DNA of 64,000 bases from Pseudomonas sp. SST3 (GTDB lineage Bacteria; Pseudomonadota; Gammaproteobacteria; Pseudomonadales; Pseudomonadaceae): positions 1 to 64,000 of the forward strand of contig NZ_QORI02000020.1 of the NCBI RefSeq assembly GCF_003325755.1. Direction: 5' to 3'. The notes under the pieces are model-generated. The model did no database searches, was not told the origin of the DNA, and saw nothing but the letters and a program-made list of their open reading frames with translations. Shown here in pieces: positions 34,216 through 43,539 of the stretch (the stretch's first letter is position 1; each line of letters opens with the position of its first letter). A program made the position numbers and the translations under genes.

Positions 34216-35817
34216 ATGCGAAACAACAGTTCTATCCGAGCTTTGCTCGCCGCCGGTTTGATCCTCGGCTCCCCTCTCTCCTTTGCAGCCAGCAACCTGG
34301 TCTATTGCTCCGAAGGCAGCCCTGCCGGTTTCGACCCCGGCCAGTACACCACCGGCACTGATTTCGATGCAGCCTCGGAAACGGTATTCAACCGTCTGGC
34401 GCAGTTCGAGCGCGGCGGTACCCGTGCCCTTCCCGCTCTCGCCACGAAGTGGGAGGTTGCCGAGGATGGTCTCAGCTATACCTTCCATTTACGGCCCGGT
34501 GTCAGCTTCCACACCACCGATTATTTCAAGCCAACCCGCGAATTCAACGCTGACGATGTGCTATTCACCTTCCAGCGCATGCTCGACAAGGAGCACCCGT
34601 TCCGCAAGGCCTACCCCAGCGAGTTCCCCTACTTCACCGACATGGGAATGGACAAGAACATCGTCAGCGTGGAAAAGCTCGACGACCTCACCGTTCGTTT
34701 CAAACTCAACCACGTGGATGCCGCATTCATTCAGAACCTGGCGATGAATTTCGCCGCGATCCACTCCGCTGAATATGCCGATCAGCTGCTGAAAGCCGGC
34801 AATAGCAAGCAGATCAACCAGAAGCCGATTGGCACCGGCCCGTTCGTATTCAGCCGTTATCAGAAGGACGCGCAGATCCGCTTCAAGGGCAACAAGGACT
34901 ACTGGAACCCGGACGACGTGAAGATCGACAACCTGATCTTTGCCATCACCACCGACGCCTCAGTACGTGCACAGAAGCTACGCGCAGGCGAGTGCCAGCT
35001 CACACTGAACCCGCGCCCAGCGGATCTCGAAGCACTGCAAAAAGATCCGAACATCCAGGTGCCTAGCCAGCCTGGGTTCAACCTCGGTTACATCGCCTAC
35101 AACGTAACCCACGAGCCGCTCGGCAAGCTTGAAGTGCGCAAGGCGCTGGATATGGCGGTAGACAAAAAATCCATTATCGAGGCGGTCTATCAGGGCGCGG
35201 GGCAACTGGCCGTCAACGCCATGCCCCCGACCCAGTGGTCCTATGACGAGAGCATTGAGGGCACCGAATACAACCCCGAGAAGGCCCGCGAACTGCTCAA
35301 GCAGGCCGGGGTGGAGGAAGGCACCGAAATCACCCTATGGGCGATGCCGGTGCAGCGACCCTACAACCCCAACGCCAAGCTCATGGCCGAGATGATCCAA
35401 GCTGACTGGGCGAAAATCGGCATCAACGCTCGAATCGTCAGCTACGAATGGGGTGAGTACATCAAGCGCGGCCATGCGGGCGAACACGACGCCATGCTGA
35501 TTGGCTGGACCGGCGACAATGGTGACCCTGATAACTGGCTGAACACGCTGTATGGCTGCGATGCCGTGGAAGGGAACAACTGGTCGAAGTGGTGCGACGC
35601 CGAATACGACAAACTGGTCAAGCAAGCCAAACGCATCACAGATCAGGACGAGCGTACCGAGCTGTACAAGCAGGCTCAGCAGATCATTCAGCAACAGTTG
35701 CCGATCACACCCATCGCGCACTCCACGGTCTACCAGCCGATGCGAGATAGCGTGACGGGTTTCCAGATCAGCCCGTTCGGCCGCAACTCCTTCTACGGCG
35801 TGGAAAACCAGCGCTAA
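34216..35817 (+). CDS. dppA: Peptide ABC transporter substrate-binding protein (DppA-like)
   Basis: This 533-residue periplasmic binding protein of the DppA/OppA family (SBP_bac_5) captures di- or oligopeptides and hands them to the permease encoded downstream. A signal peptide covers residues 1-24 (ending PLSFA). DppA-like features are NLVYCSEGSPAGFDPGQYTT at the mature N-terminus, IGTGPFVFSRYQKD near residue 195, and IGWTGDNGDPDNWLNTLYGC near 420. The length matches E. coli DppA (535). ATG 34216 has GAGG upstream; the frame extends to 34084 without a suitable start. An intercistronic hairpin follows, probably letting more binding protein be made than permease. Confidence 0.9.
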   Translation: MRNNSSIRALLAAGLILGSPLSFAASNLVYCSEGSPAGFDPGQYTTGTDFDAASETVFNRLAQFERGGTRALPALATKWEVAEDGLSYTFHLRPGVSFHTTDYFKPTREFNADDVLFTFQRMLDKEHPFRKAYPSEFPYFTDMGMDKNIVSVEKLDDLTVRFKLNHVDAAFIQNLAMNFAAIHSAEYADQLLKAGNSKQINQKPIGTGPFVFSRYQKDAQIRFKGNKDYWNPDDVKIDNLIFAITTDASVRAQKLRAGECQLTLNPRPADLEALQKDPNIQVPSQPGFNLGYIAYNVTHEPLGKLEVRKALDMAVDKKSIIEAVYQGAGQLAVNAMPPTQWSYDESIEGTEYNPEKARELLKQAGVEEGTEITLWAMPVQRPYNPNAKLMAEMIQADWAKIGINARIVSYEWGEYIKRGHAGEHDAMLIGWTGDNGDPDNWLNTLYGCDAVEGNNWSKWCDAEYDKLVKQAKRITDQDERTELYKQAQQIIQQQLPITPIAHSTVYQPMRDSVTGFQISPFGRNSFYGVENQR

Positions 35818-35825
35818 CGCGAATG

Positions 35826-35855
35826 CGCCAGGCAGTCCCAGCGGTCTGCCTGGCG
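35826..35855 (+). other. Perfect 10-bp hairpin after dppA
   Basis: CGCCAGGCAG (35826-35835) and CTGCCTGGCG (35846-35855) are exact reverse complements with a 10-base loop, starting 9 bases after the dppA stop. No T run follows, so it is more likely an mRNA-stabilising or attenuating structure between a binding-protein gene and its permease genes than a full terminator. Confidence 0.7.
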
Positions 35856-36005
35856 GTTACAGGACATTCCGCCCACCCTTTGCTGCCACCGCACAGCTAG
35901 CCGCCCTCGGCCAGGGCGTAGTCCAGGTCGCCACCCCGTACTAGCAGGCCAGAGAACCGCGGCGGCGCTGTGCCTGGCCATAGCTCGAGCAGGAGTTTTG
36001 CCACA

Positions 36006-37016
36006 ATGTTCAGCTTTATCGCACGCCGGCTGGGTCTGTTGATCCCGACCTTCTTCGGCATCACCCTGCTCACCTTTGCACTGATTCGCATGATTCCAGG
36101 CGATCCAGTGGAAGTCATGATGGGCGAACGTCGCGTCGATCCAGAGATGCATGCGCAGGCCATGGAACGCCTCGGCCTGAACAAACCGCTTCACCAACAG
36201 TATCTCGACTACATCGGTAAGCTCGCACAAGGCGATCTGGGTGAATCGCTGCGCACCCGCACCAGCGTCTGGAAAGAATTCACCACGTTGTTCCCGGCCA
36301 CGCTCGAGCTGGCATTCGCGGCGCTGATCATTGCCGGAACTCTCGGTGTTCTGGCGGGGGTCATGGCGGCCTTGAAACGCGGCTCGCTGTTCGATCATGG
36401 CGTCATGGGCGTATCGCTGGTGGGTTATTCGATGCCGATCTTCTGGTGGGGGCTGATCCTGATCATGTTCTTCTCGGTCGGCCTCGGCTGGACGCCGGTA
36501 TCGGGGCGCATCGATCTGTTTTACGACATACCGCCAGTCACCGGTTTCATGCTCATCGACACGCTGCTAAGCGACGAGGAAGGCGCCTTCTTGGACGCCC
36601 TCCACCACATGATCCTGCCCGCGATCGTACTCGCGACGATTCCGCTGGCGGTCATTGCCCGGATGACCCGATCGGCGATGCTCGAAGTGCTGCGTGAGGA
36701 TTACGTGCGCACCGCCCGCGCCAAAGGCTTATCGCCGAAACGGGTGGTGTTCGTGCATGGCCTGCGTAATGCGCTGATTCCGGTGCTGACCGTTTTCGGC
36801 TTGCAGATCGGTACGCTGCTGGCCGGAGCCGTGCTCACCGAGACCATCTTTTCCTGGCCAGGCATCGGCAAATGGCTGATCGAGTCCATCGGCGCGCGCG
36901 ATTATCCAGTCGTGCAGAACGGCATTCTGCTGGTCGCATGCCTGGTTATCCTGGTCAATTTCACCGTGGACATTCTCTACGGCCTCGCCAATCCCCGCAT
37001 TCGTCATCAGCGCTAA
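36006..37016 (+). CDS. dppB: Peptide ABC transporter permease (DppB-like)
   Basis: This 336-residue inner-membrane permease has six membrane segments and the binding-protein-dependent transport signature near the C-terminus (LREDYVRTARAKGLSPKRVV, the loop that contacts the ATPases). It begins MFSFIARRLGLLIPTFFGIT, as DppB proteins do, and its length equals E. coli DppB (339). ATG 36006 follows AGGAG by ten bases. dppC starts 13 bases after its stop, behind AGGAGG. Confidence 0.92.
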   Translation: MFSFIARRLGLLIPTFFGITLLTFALIRMIPGDPVEVMMGERRVDPEMHAQAMERLGLNKPLHQQYLDYIGKLAQGDLGESLRTRTSVWKEFTTLFPATLELAFAALIIAGTLGVLAGVMAALKRGSLFDHGVMGVSLVGYSMPIFWWGLILIMFFSVGLGWTPVSGRIDLFYDIPPVTGFMLIDTLLSDEEGAFLDALHHMILPAIVLATIPLAVIARMTRSAMLEVLREDYVRTARAKGLSPKRVVFVHGLRNALIPVLTVFGLQIGTLLAGAVLTETIFSWPGIGKWLIESIGARDYPVVQNGILLVACLVILVNFTVDILYGLANPRIRHQR

Positions 37017-37029
37017 GGAGGCCGGACGC

Positions 37030-37941
37030 ATGAACAGCATCGACGACCCTGCCGGCAGCCGAACCGACCACCTTTTACCCATCACCATTAGGCGAGTTCT
37101 GGACCGCCTTTCGGCGTAACAAAGGCGCCCTGGGCGGCTTGGTCTACATGTTACTGCTGGTCGCCTGTGCCTTGTTCGCCCCGGCGCTGGCACCCTACGA
37201 CCCCAGCGAGCAGTTCCGCGACTTTCTGCTCACGCCGCCCGCCTGGCAGGAAGCCGGCACCGCACAATTTCTTCTCGGCACTGACGAGCTGGGCCGTGAC
37301 ATGCTCTCACGCTTGATCCACGGCGCACGCCTGTCGTTGCTGATCGGGCTGGCGTCCGTTGTCTTTTCGCTGATTCCAGGGATTCTTCTAGGTCTTTTGG
37401 CTGGGTTCTCTCCGACCGGGCTGGGGCCGTTCATCATGCGCCTGATGGACGTCATGCTGGCCTTGCCCTCATTGCTGCTTGCAGTCGCCATTGTGGCGAT
37501 CCTCGCCCGGGCCTGATCAACACGATCTTCGCCATCGCCATCGTCTCCTTGCCCTCTTATGTGCGTCTGACGCGCGCCGCGGTGATGACCGAACTCAACC
37601 GAGACTACGTTACCGCCTCACGCCTGGCAGGCGCCGGCACCCTTCGATTGATGTTCATCAGCGTGCTGCCCAACTGCATGGCACCGCTGATCGTCCAGGC
37701 CACGCTGAGCTTCTCTTCAGCGATCCTCGACGCTGCCGCGCTGGGCTTTCTCGGCCTCGGCGTGCAACCACCCACTCCTGAGTGGGGCACGATGCTGGCC
37801 TCGGCACGGGACTATATCGAGCGCGCCTGGTGGGTGGTGTCGCTGCCTGGACTGGCCATTCTGCTCAGCGTGCTAGCCATCAACCTGCTGGGCGATGGCC
37901 TGCGAGATGCGTTGGATCCGAAATTGAAGAACGCGGCATGA
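37030..37941 (+). pseudogene. dppC: Peptide ABC transporter permease (DppC-like) with two frameshifts
   Basis: The second permease of the transporter starts at ATG 37030 behind AGGAGG. Its first residues (MNSIDDPAGSRTDHLL) are in one frame, the next block (PLGEFWTAFRRNKGALGGLV to LLAVAIVAIL) in another after a shift near 37070, and the rest (LINTIFAIAIVSLPSYVRLT to [11 protein letters not shown]) in a third after a shift near 37509. All pieces are in correct order and well conserved, including the ATPase-contact loop MTELNRDYVTASRLAGAGTL. If both shifts are real the transporter lacks one permease and cannot work. With the other four genes intact, sequence errors are the more likely cause. Confidence 0.85.
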
Positions 37942-38002
37942 GCATGCGTTCGATGCCTGTTCCAACGCTTCAAACCCATCGACAGCCAACGGAGATACAG
38001 TC

Positions 38003-39034
38003 ATGAGCTTGCTGGAAATCCAGAACCTCAGCGTACGTTTCGGCGATGGTGGCGCACCGCCTGTCGTTGACGGCCTCGACCTCAGTGTCGATAAGGGCGA
38101 AGTGCTGGCCATCGTCGGTGAATCCGGCTCCGGCAAGTCGGTCACGATGATGGCCTTGATGGGGCTGGTCGATGCGCCAGGCAAAGTCGCTGCCGACCGC
38201 CTCCGTTTTGCCGGACAAGATCTGCTGACGCTCAAGGGCCGACAGCGCCGTCGATTGATCGGCAAGGACCTGGCAATGGTTTTCCAAGACCCGATGACAG
38301 CGCTCAACCCCAGCTACACGGTGGGCTTTCAGATTGAAGAAGTGCTCCGCCAGCATCTAGGACTCAAGGGCAAGGTCGCTCGACAGCGTGCGCTTGAGCT
38401 GCTTGAACGCGTGGAGATCCCCGGTGCCGCCAGTCGTCTGGATGCCTTTCCCCACCAGCTATCCGGCGGCATGAGCCAGCGCGTGGCGATTGCCATGGCC
38501 ATCGCCGGGGAGCCACAGCTGCTGATCGCTGACGAGCCCACCACAGCACTCGACGTAACCATCCAGGCGCAGATCATGGAGCTGCTACTGAGTTTGCAGC
38601 ACGACCAGAACATGGCACTGATCCTGATCACCCATGATCTTGCTGTCGTGGCCGAAACGGCTCAGCGCGTGTGCGTGATGTATGCCGGCCAGGCGGTCGA
38701 GACCGGCCGCGTACCGCAGCTGTTCGACGCACCTGCACACCCTTACACCGAGGCGCTGCTGGCCTCGATCCCCGAGCACTCGAACAACCGGCGATTGGCG
38801 ACGTTGCCAGGCATCGTGCCCGGTCGCTACGACCGCCCTGTCGGATGCCTGCTGTCGCCACGCTGCCCCTACGCACAGCCGCGCTGCCAAGAGCGTCCGG
38901 CACTGGAGCCGTATGACCGGGGCGAAGTACGTTGCTTCTATCCACGAAACATGACACGGGAGGAAACGCCGAATGTGCCGCCCGAGGCTCAGCTTCAGAG
39001 CCAGCGGCCAGGAGGTATTCATGCGCACTACTGA
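38003..39034 (+). CDS. dppD: Peptide ABC transporter ATPase (DppD-like)
   Basis: This 343-residue ATP-binding subunit has Walker [10 protein letters not shown], the ABC signature LSGGMSQR, Walker [13 protein letters not shown] and the switch histidine in [10 protein letters not shown]. The C-terminal oligopeptide-transporter extension holds cysteines in [18 protein letters not shown]; these bind an iron-sulfur cluster in some DppD relatives. It overlaps the start of dppF by 14 bases, so the two are probably translated in balance. Confidence 0.92.
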   Translation: MSLLEIQNLSVRFGDGGAPPVVDGLDLSVDKGEVLAIVGESGSGKSVTMMALMGLVDAPGKVAADRLRFAGQDLLTLKGRQRRRLIGKDLAMVFQDPMTALNPSYTVGFQIEEVLRQHLGLKGKVARQRALELLERVEIPGAASRLDAFPHQLSGGMSQRVAIAMAIAGEPQLLIADEPTTALDVTIQAQIMELLLSLQHDQNMALILITHDLAVVAETAQRVCVMYAGQAVETGRVPQLFDAPAHPYTEALLASIPEHSNNRRLATLPGIVPGRYDRPVGCLLSPRCPYAQPRCQERPALEPYDRGEVRCFYPRNMTREETPNVPPEAQLQSQRPGGIHAHY

Positions 39035-40019
39035 GCAAGCCACTGGCAGCGTACTGTCCGCGCGCGAACTGACCCGTCACTACGATGTTTCCTGCGGCCT
39101 GTTCAAGCCCCATGCCACGGTTCGAGCGCTGAACGGGGTTTCCTTCGAGCTCGGAGCCGGTGAGACGCTGGCCGTTGTCGGCGAGTCCGGCTGCGGCAAA
39201 TCCACCCTTGCTCGCGCCCTGACGCTGATTGAGGAGCCCTCTTCCGGCTCGCTGCAGATCGCTGGTCAAGAAGTGGCCGGTGCCAACAAGGCCCAGCGTA
39301 AACAGCTGCGCCGCGACGTGCAGATGGTGTTTCAGAACCCCTACGCTTCGTTGAACCCAAGGCAGAAGATCGGCGACCAGCTAGCAGAGCCTCTGGTGAT
39401 CAACACCGGGCTGTCGCGCAGCGAACGTCGTGAGCGCGTCCAGGCGATGATGGAGCAGGTCGGGCTGCGCCCCGAGCATTATCAGCGCTATCCTCACATG
39501 TTCTCCGGCGGGCAGCGCCAGCGTATCGCCCTGGCCAGGGCAATGATGCTCAACCCCAAAGTGCTGATCGCTGACGAACCTACCTCTGCACTGGACGTAT
39601 CAATCCAGGCGCAGGTGCTGAATCTGTTCATGGACTTGCAGGAACAGTTTAACGCAGGCTATGTGTTCATCTCTCACGATCTTGCTGTGGTCCGCCACGT
39701 AGCCGATCAGGTACTGGTGATGTATTTCGGCAGCCCGATGGAAAGGGGCCCCGCCGAACAGATTTATACCCACCCGCTGCACCCCTATACCCAGGTGCTG
39801 CTGGCCGCGACGCCAAGTATCCGACCCGATCCGTCGAAGGCGAGAGTCAGGGTCAGCGGCGAACTACCCAACCCGCTCGACCCGCCCGGCGGTTGCGTTT
39901 TTCATACCCGTTGCCCGCACGCCACGGAACGTTGTCGTGCCGAAGTGCCAGTGTTCCGGCCACTCGATAACCGGTGGGTGGCTTGCCATTATGCGGGTGA
40001 GGTTGGTGAGCGGTCTTAG
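39021..40019 (+). CDS. dppF: Peptide ABC transporter ATPase (DppF-like)
   Basis: This 332-residue second ATPase pairs with DppD. Walker A is GESGCGKST, the signature FSGGQRQR, Walker [13 protein letters not shown] and the switch histidine is in VFISHDLAV. The C-terminal extension again has clustered cysteines ([20 protein letters not shown]). ATG 39021 has AGGAGG six bases upstream within the end of dppD; the frame open from 38973 is not used. It is the last gene of the transporter operon. A tRNA gene follows on the other strand. Confidence 0.92.
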   Translation: MRTTEQATGSVLSARELTRHYDVSCGLFKPHATVRALNGVSFELGAGETLAVVGESGCGKSTLARALTLIEEPSSGSLQIAGQEVAGANKAQRKQLRRDVQMVFQNPYASLNPRQKIGDQLAEPLVINTGLSRSERRERVQAMMEQVGLRPEHYQRYPHMFSGGQRQRIALARAMMLNPKVLIADEPTSALDVSIQAQVLNLFMDLQEQFNAGYVFISHDLAVVRHVADQVLVMYFGSPMERGPAEQIYTHPLHPYTQVLLAATPSIRPDPSKARVRVSGELPNPLDPPGGCVFHTRCPHATERCRAEVPVFRPLDNRWVACHYAGEVGERS

Positions 40020-40075
40020 CTGCCGGGAACAATATGGGAACACTCACGCCCGCGTTCCCCTACCTCAGAAACGCC

Positions 40076-40100
40076 GAAGGCCCCGGAATACGGAGCCTTC
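40076..40100 (-). terminator. Possible terminator of the tRNA-Ser gene
   Basis: On the minus strand GAAGGCTCCG and CGGGGCCTTC can pair with a short loop, 12 bases after the tRNA CCA end. The following GGCGTTTCTG has only a weak T run. Confidence 0.5.
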
Positions 40101-40111
40101 AGTTTGCGATA

Positions 40112-40201
40112 TGGCGGAGGAGGTGAGATTCGAACTCACGGAAGAGTTTCCCCTTCGACGGTTTTCAAGACCGTTGCATTCAACCGCTCTGCCACTCCTC
40201 C
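40112..40201 (-). tRNA. tRNA-Ser (anticodon UGA)
   Basis: This 90-base tRNA gene with encoded CCA has acceptor stem GGAGGAG / CTCCTCC and an anticodon loop CTTGAAA in the stem ACGGT...ACCGT, giving anticodon TGA, which reads UCA/UCG serine codons. A long variable arm (CGAAGGGGAAACTCTTCCG) is as expected for a serine tRNA, and the T-arm has GTTCGAATC. It lies alone, convergent with the dpp operon. Confidence 0.97.
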
Positions 40202-40329
40202 GCAGAGAGCGGGCGCAATAGTACCGGAACGAAACACACTGTCAAACTCTGTTGTTAGGCTGAAACAAAAGCTCTGCTATGATCCGGGGCAATTCACCTC
40301 AGGCTGAATTCATTTACAGGAGTGTCGCC

Positions 40330-40998
40330 ATGCTCAAGCAACAGTACGCATCTACGCACACGCAGGTTGAACAACAGGAAGTCAGCCGCGTTCTGCGCAA
40401 CACCTATGGTCTTCTGGCCATCACCCTGGGCTTCAGTGCTCTGGTCGCCTACATGGCAATGCAGGCAAACGCAGCCTACCCGAACATTTTCGTGGTGCTG
40501 ATCGGCTTCTACGGTTTGTTCTTCCTGACCGTCAAGCTGCGCAACTCCGCCTGGGGCCTGCTTTCCACCTTCGCTCTGACCGGCTTCATGGGCTATACGC
40601 TCGGTCCGATCCTCAATATGTATCTGGGCACTGCCAACGGTGGTGAACTGATTGCCTCCGCGCTGTCGATGACGGCTCTGGTGTTCTTCGGTCTGTCGGC
40701 CTTCGTGCTGATCACCCGCAAGGACATGAGCTTCCTGAGCGGTTTCATCACCGCGGGCTTCTTCGTCCTACTGGGCGCCATGGTCGCGAGCTTCTTCTTC
40801 CAGATCAGCGGCCTGCAACTGGCGATCAGCGCCGGCTTCGTGCTGTTCTCTTCGGTCTGCATCCTTTACCAGACCAGTGCGATCATCCACGGCGGCGAGC
40901 GCAACTACATCATGGCCACCATTGGCTTGTACGTTTCGATCTACAACCTGTTCATCAGCCTGCTGCAGCTGATGGGCATCATGGGCGGCGACGACTGA
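40330..40998 (+). CDS. yccA: Bax inhibitor-1 family protein YccA
   Basis: This 222-residue inner-membrane protein with seven membrane helices belongs to the BI-1/YccA family. In E. coli YccA is a substrate and modulator of the FtsH protease (with HflKC) and protects SecY during translocation stress. A short hydrophilic N-terminus ([20 protein letters not shown]) precedes the first helix. [20 protein letters not shown] and [20 protein letters not shown] are typical. ATG 40330 has GGAG seven bases upstream. A strong terminator follows. Confidence 0.92.
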   Translation: MLKQQYASTHTQVEQQEVSRVLRNTYGLLAITLGFSALVAYMAMQANAAYPNIFVVLIGFYGLFFLTVKLRNSAWGLLSTFALTGFMGYTLGPILNMYLGTANGGELIASALSMTALVFFGLSAFVLITRKDMSFLSGFITAGFFVLLGAMVASFFFQISGLQLAISAGFVLFSSVCILYQTSAIIHGGERNYIMATIGLYVSIYNLFISLLQLMGIMGGDD

Positions 40999-41016
40999 TA
41001 GCCATCCAATGAATGA

Positions 41017-41038
41017 GCCCGCTTCGGCGGGCTTTTTC
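41017..41038 (+). terminator. Rho-independent terminator of yccA
   Basis: GCCCGC-TTCG-GCGGGC followed by TTTTT, 19 bases after the stop. Confidence 0.93.
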
Positions 41039-41086
41039 GTTTTTGAAGCTGGCGTATCATGTCACCCTGCAAATCAACGGTGCCTC

Positions 41087-41479
41087 ATGAAATTCGTTAT
41101 CGCCCTGTTCTCTCCCGCCCACTCTCCTGCTTCGCGACGTGCCTTGCGCTTTGCCGAGGCGGTGCTGGCAGGTGGGCACGAAATCGTCCGATTGTTCCTT
41201 TACCAAGACGGTGTACATAGCGCGTCGGCCAATACCGTGAGCGCACAGGACGAACTGGATATCGCTGCGCAATGGAGCCAATTCGTCGATCGCCATCAGT
41301 TGGATGGGGTGGTGTGCATCGCCGCCGGCCTGCGTCGTGGCGTGCTGGACGAGCAGGAGGCCAAGCGCCATCAGCGCCCGGCTGCGAACCTCGCGTCTGG
41401 CTGGGAGCTGTCCGGGCTGGGCCAATTGCACGAAGCCAGCCAGCAAGCTGATCGTCTCGTGTGCTTTGGAGGCCACTGA
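41087..41479 (+). CDS. tusD: Sulfur-relay protein TusD
   Basis: This 130-residue subunit belongs to the TusBCD complex, which passes persulfide sulfur from TusA to TusE for 2-thiouridine in tRNA anticodons. The conserved sulfur-carrying cysteine is Cys77 in DGVVCIAAGLRRGV. The start at 41087 (MKFVIALFSPAHS) gives the usual TusD length. It overlaps tusC in TGATG, so translation is coupled. The acceptor enzyme MnmA is encoded at the far right of the window. Confidence 0.92.
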   Translation: MKFVIALFSPAHSPASRRALRFAEAVLAGGHEIVRLFLYQDGVHSASANTVSAQDELDIAAQWSQFVDRHQLDGVVCIAAGLRRGVLDEQEAKRHQRPAANLASGWELSGLGQLHEASQQADRLVCFGGH

Positions 41480-41838
41480 TGGCTCGCTCGATGCTGATCA
41501 TCACCCGCCAGTCGCCCTGGTCCGGCCCCTCGGCGCGCGAAGCGTTGGACATCGTGCTGGCCGGGGGCGCCTTCGAGCTTCCGCTTGGGTTGCTTTTTCT
41601 CGATGACGGCGTGTTCCAGCTGGCACCTGCGCAGCAGGCGGCGCACCTGCAGCAGAAAGACCTGACAGCCAACCTGCAGGCATTGCCGATGTTCGGCATC
41701 GATTCGTTATTCGCGGCCAGACGCAGCCTCAGCGAGCGAGGGCTGGACGAGACAGCGCTTCCGCTTCAGGTCGACGTGCTCGACGATGCCGCTCTTAGCG
41801 CCCTTATCAACCGCTATGACCATGTGATCACCCTCTGA
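41479..41838 (+). CDS. tusC: Sulfur-relay protein TusC
   Basis: This 119-residue DsrF-like subunit of TusBCD is recognised by MARSMLIITRQSPWSGPSAR, LDIVLAGGAFELPLGLLFLD and FGIDSLFAARRSLSERGL, typical of TusC. It has a structural rather than sulfur-carrying role. It overlaps both tusD (start) and tusB (end) by one base (TGATG), giving a tightly coupled operon. Confidence 0.92.
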   Translation: MARSMLIITRQSPWSGPSAREALDIVLAGGAFELPLGLLFLDDGVFQLAPAQQAAHLQQKDLTANLQALPMFGIDSLFAARRSLSERGLDETALPLQVDVLDDAALSALINRYDHVITL

Positions 41839-42140
41839 TGGCGACCTTGCACCTGCTTTCCGACTCCCCCTTTACCGACGGCCGCCTGGCCAGCTGCCTG
41901 CACCTTTTGAGCGCCGACGATGCCCTGCTGCTCAGCGGCGATGCTGTCTATGCGCTGCAGAGCGCAACCACCCAACGCCAGGCACTGGAGTTGATGCCTG
42001 ACAACATCGCCTTGTTCGCGCTGGAAGAAGACGTCGTCGCGCGCGGCCTGAGCGATCTGCCCGGACGCTTGCAGCAGGTCGATTATCCAGGCTTCGTGGA
42101 GCTCTGCTGCCGGTACGCACGGACGAATGCCTGGCTATGA
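41838..42140 (+). CDS. tusB: Sulfur-relay protein TusB
   Basis: This 100-residue DsrH-like subunit of TusBCD starts MATLHLLSDSPFTDGRLASC and contains SADDALLLSGDAVYAL. It is the usual length for Pseudomonas TusB. Its stop overlaps the tusE start by three bases. Little else can be read from it alone; the assignment rests on family resemblance and operon position. Confidence 0.9.
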   Translation: MATLHLLSDSPFTDGRLASCLHLLSADDALLLSGDAVYALQSATTQRQALELMPDNIALFALEEDVVARGLSDLPGRLQQVDYPGFVELCCRYARTNAWL

Positions 42141-42472
42141 ATGCGTTGATGGTTAACGGCACAGAGGTTGCTGTGGATCAGGAAGGATTTCTGATCGATC
42201 TCGCAGACTGGAGCGAGCCGGTTGCCGAAGCACTGGCCGAAGCGGAAGGACTCGATCTCGAAACTGAACACTGGGAGATTCTGCATCTACTGCGCAAGTT
42301 CTATCAGGAGTTCCAGCTTTCGCCCGCAACGCGCCCGCTGATCAAATACACCGCGCTGAAACTCGGCCCGGAAAAGGGCAACAGCATGCACCTCAATCGC
42401 CTATTCAAAGGTACACCTGCCAAGCTCGCCGCGAAGCTGGCGGGCTTGCCGAAACCGAGCAATTGCATATGA
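42137..42472 (+). CDS. tusE: Sulfur-relay protein TusE (DsrC family)
   Basis: This 111-residue DsrC/TusE protein receives the persulfide from TusD and delivers it to MnmA. The penultimate cysteine in the C-terminal KPSNCI is the reactive residue. The second cysteine of sulfite-reductase-type DsrC is absent, as expected for TusE. DEGFLIDLADWSE-like residues (QEGFLIDLADWSEPVAEALA) mark the N-terminus. It overlaps tusB and ybiB by ATGA junctions. Confidence 0.93.
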   Translation: MNALMVNGTEVAVDQEGFLIDLADWSEPVAEALAEAEGLDLETEHWEILHLLRKFYQEFQLSPATRPLIKYTALKLGPEKGNSMHLNRLFKGTPAKLAAKLAGLPKPSNCI

Positions 42473-43452
42473 GCCTCGTCACCCCGCCCGAACACCCCTT
42501 CGCCGTCTTCGTCCGGATCCTGGGCAAAGGCAAGCGCGGCGCTCGCGACCTCACCCGAGAGGAAGCCCGCGAAGCCATGGGCATGCTGCTCGATGGCAAG
42601 ACCGAGGAGACCCAGCTCGGAGCCTTTCTCATGCTGCTGCGACATAAGGAAGAAAGCGCCGAAGAGCTCGCCGGCTTCACCGAGGCCGTACGCGAGCGAT
42701 TGCACGCTCCGCCGATCGACGTGGATATCGACTGGCCTACCTATGCCGGCAAAAAGCGCCATCTGCCCTGGTACCTGCTCGCAGCCAAATGCCTCGCACA
42801 GAACGGCATTCGCATCCTGATGCACGGTGGCGGAGCCCATACGGCCGGACGGATATACACCGAACAGCAACTCCAACTACTGGGTATCGCCCGCTGCGAA
42901 GGCTGGGACAGTGTCTCCGCAGCGCTGGGTCGCACCAATCTTGCATTCACGCCGCTGGGCGCCTGGATGCCTGGATTGCAGCGGATGATCGATCAGCGCA
43001 ACATCCTTGGCCTGCGCTCGCCGATCCATTCTCTGGCGCGCATCCTTAATCCGCTGGGCGCACGTTGCGGCCTGCAGAGCATCTTTCACCCCGGCTATCA
43101 GGCCAATCACCGCGAGGCCAGCCGCCTGCTTGGCGACACGGCCATTGTCATCAAGGGCGAAGGCGGCGAAATCGAGGTTAACCCGGATGGTGTCGCGCAC
43201 CTGTACGGCGCCAACGCTGGCGAGGCCTGGGACGAGGACTGGCCGGCCCTGTCACCGCAACGCCATGTGAAGCCCGCGCAGCTCGACCCGCAGCAGCTGC
43301 TCGCCGTCTGGCGAGGAACTGCCGAAGACGCCTATGGCGAACTGGCCGTGGTGGCAACCATGGCTCTGGCATTACGAGGCCTTGGGCGGTCGCGCGAGCA
43401 GGCGTTCGCCGAGGCACGACAGCATTGGGAACGGCGCAACTCATCGAGCTAG
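42469..43452 (+). CDS. ybiB: YbiB, TrpD2-like nucleic-acid-binding glycosyltransferase family protein
   Basis: This 327-residue protein has the anthranilate phosphoribosyltransferase (TrpD) fold but belongs to the YbiB/TrpD2 group, which binds nucleic acids and has no proven transferase activity. Recognisable parts are REEAREAMGMLLDGKTEETQ, the MHGGGAHTAGRIYTEQQL loop and SIFHPGYQANHREASRLLGD. The start ATGA overlaps the tusE stop, so it is coupled to the sulfur-relay operon; this placement is common in pseudomonads and hints at a tRNA or RNA role. A frame extension to 42463 is not needed. Confidence 0.88.
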   Translation: MSLVTPPEHPFAVFVRILGKGKRGARDLTREEAREAMGMLLDGKTEETQLGAFLMLLRHKEESAEELAGFTEAVRERLHAPPIDVDIDWPTYAGKKRHLPWYLLAAKCLAQNGIRILMHGGGAHTAGRIYTEQQLQLLGIARCEGWDSVSAALGRTNLAFTPLGAWMPGLQRMIDQRNILGLRSPIHSLARILNPLGARCGLQSIFHPGYQANHREASRLLGDTAIVIKGEGGEIEVNPDGVAHLYGANAGEAWDEDWPALSPQRHVKPAQLDPQQLLAVWRGTAEDAYGELAVVATMALALRGLGRSREQAFAEARQHWERRNSSS

Positions 43453-43539
43453 GCGATGGGTTTGACCGGGGATTGCGACCCATCCATCGAACTATCCCTC
43501 ATAGACTGAGCCCTAATCTGAAAGCGTGAGGAGGCAGAT

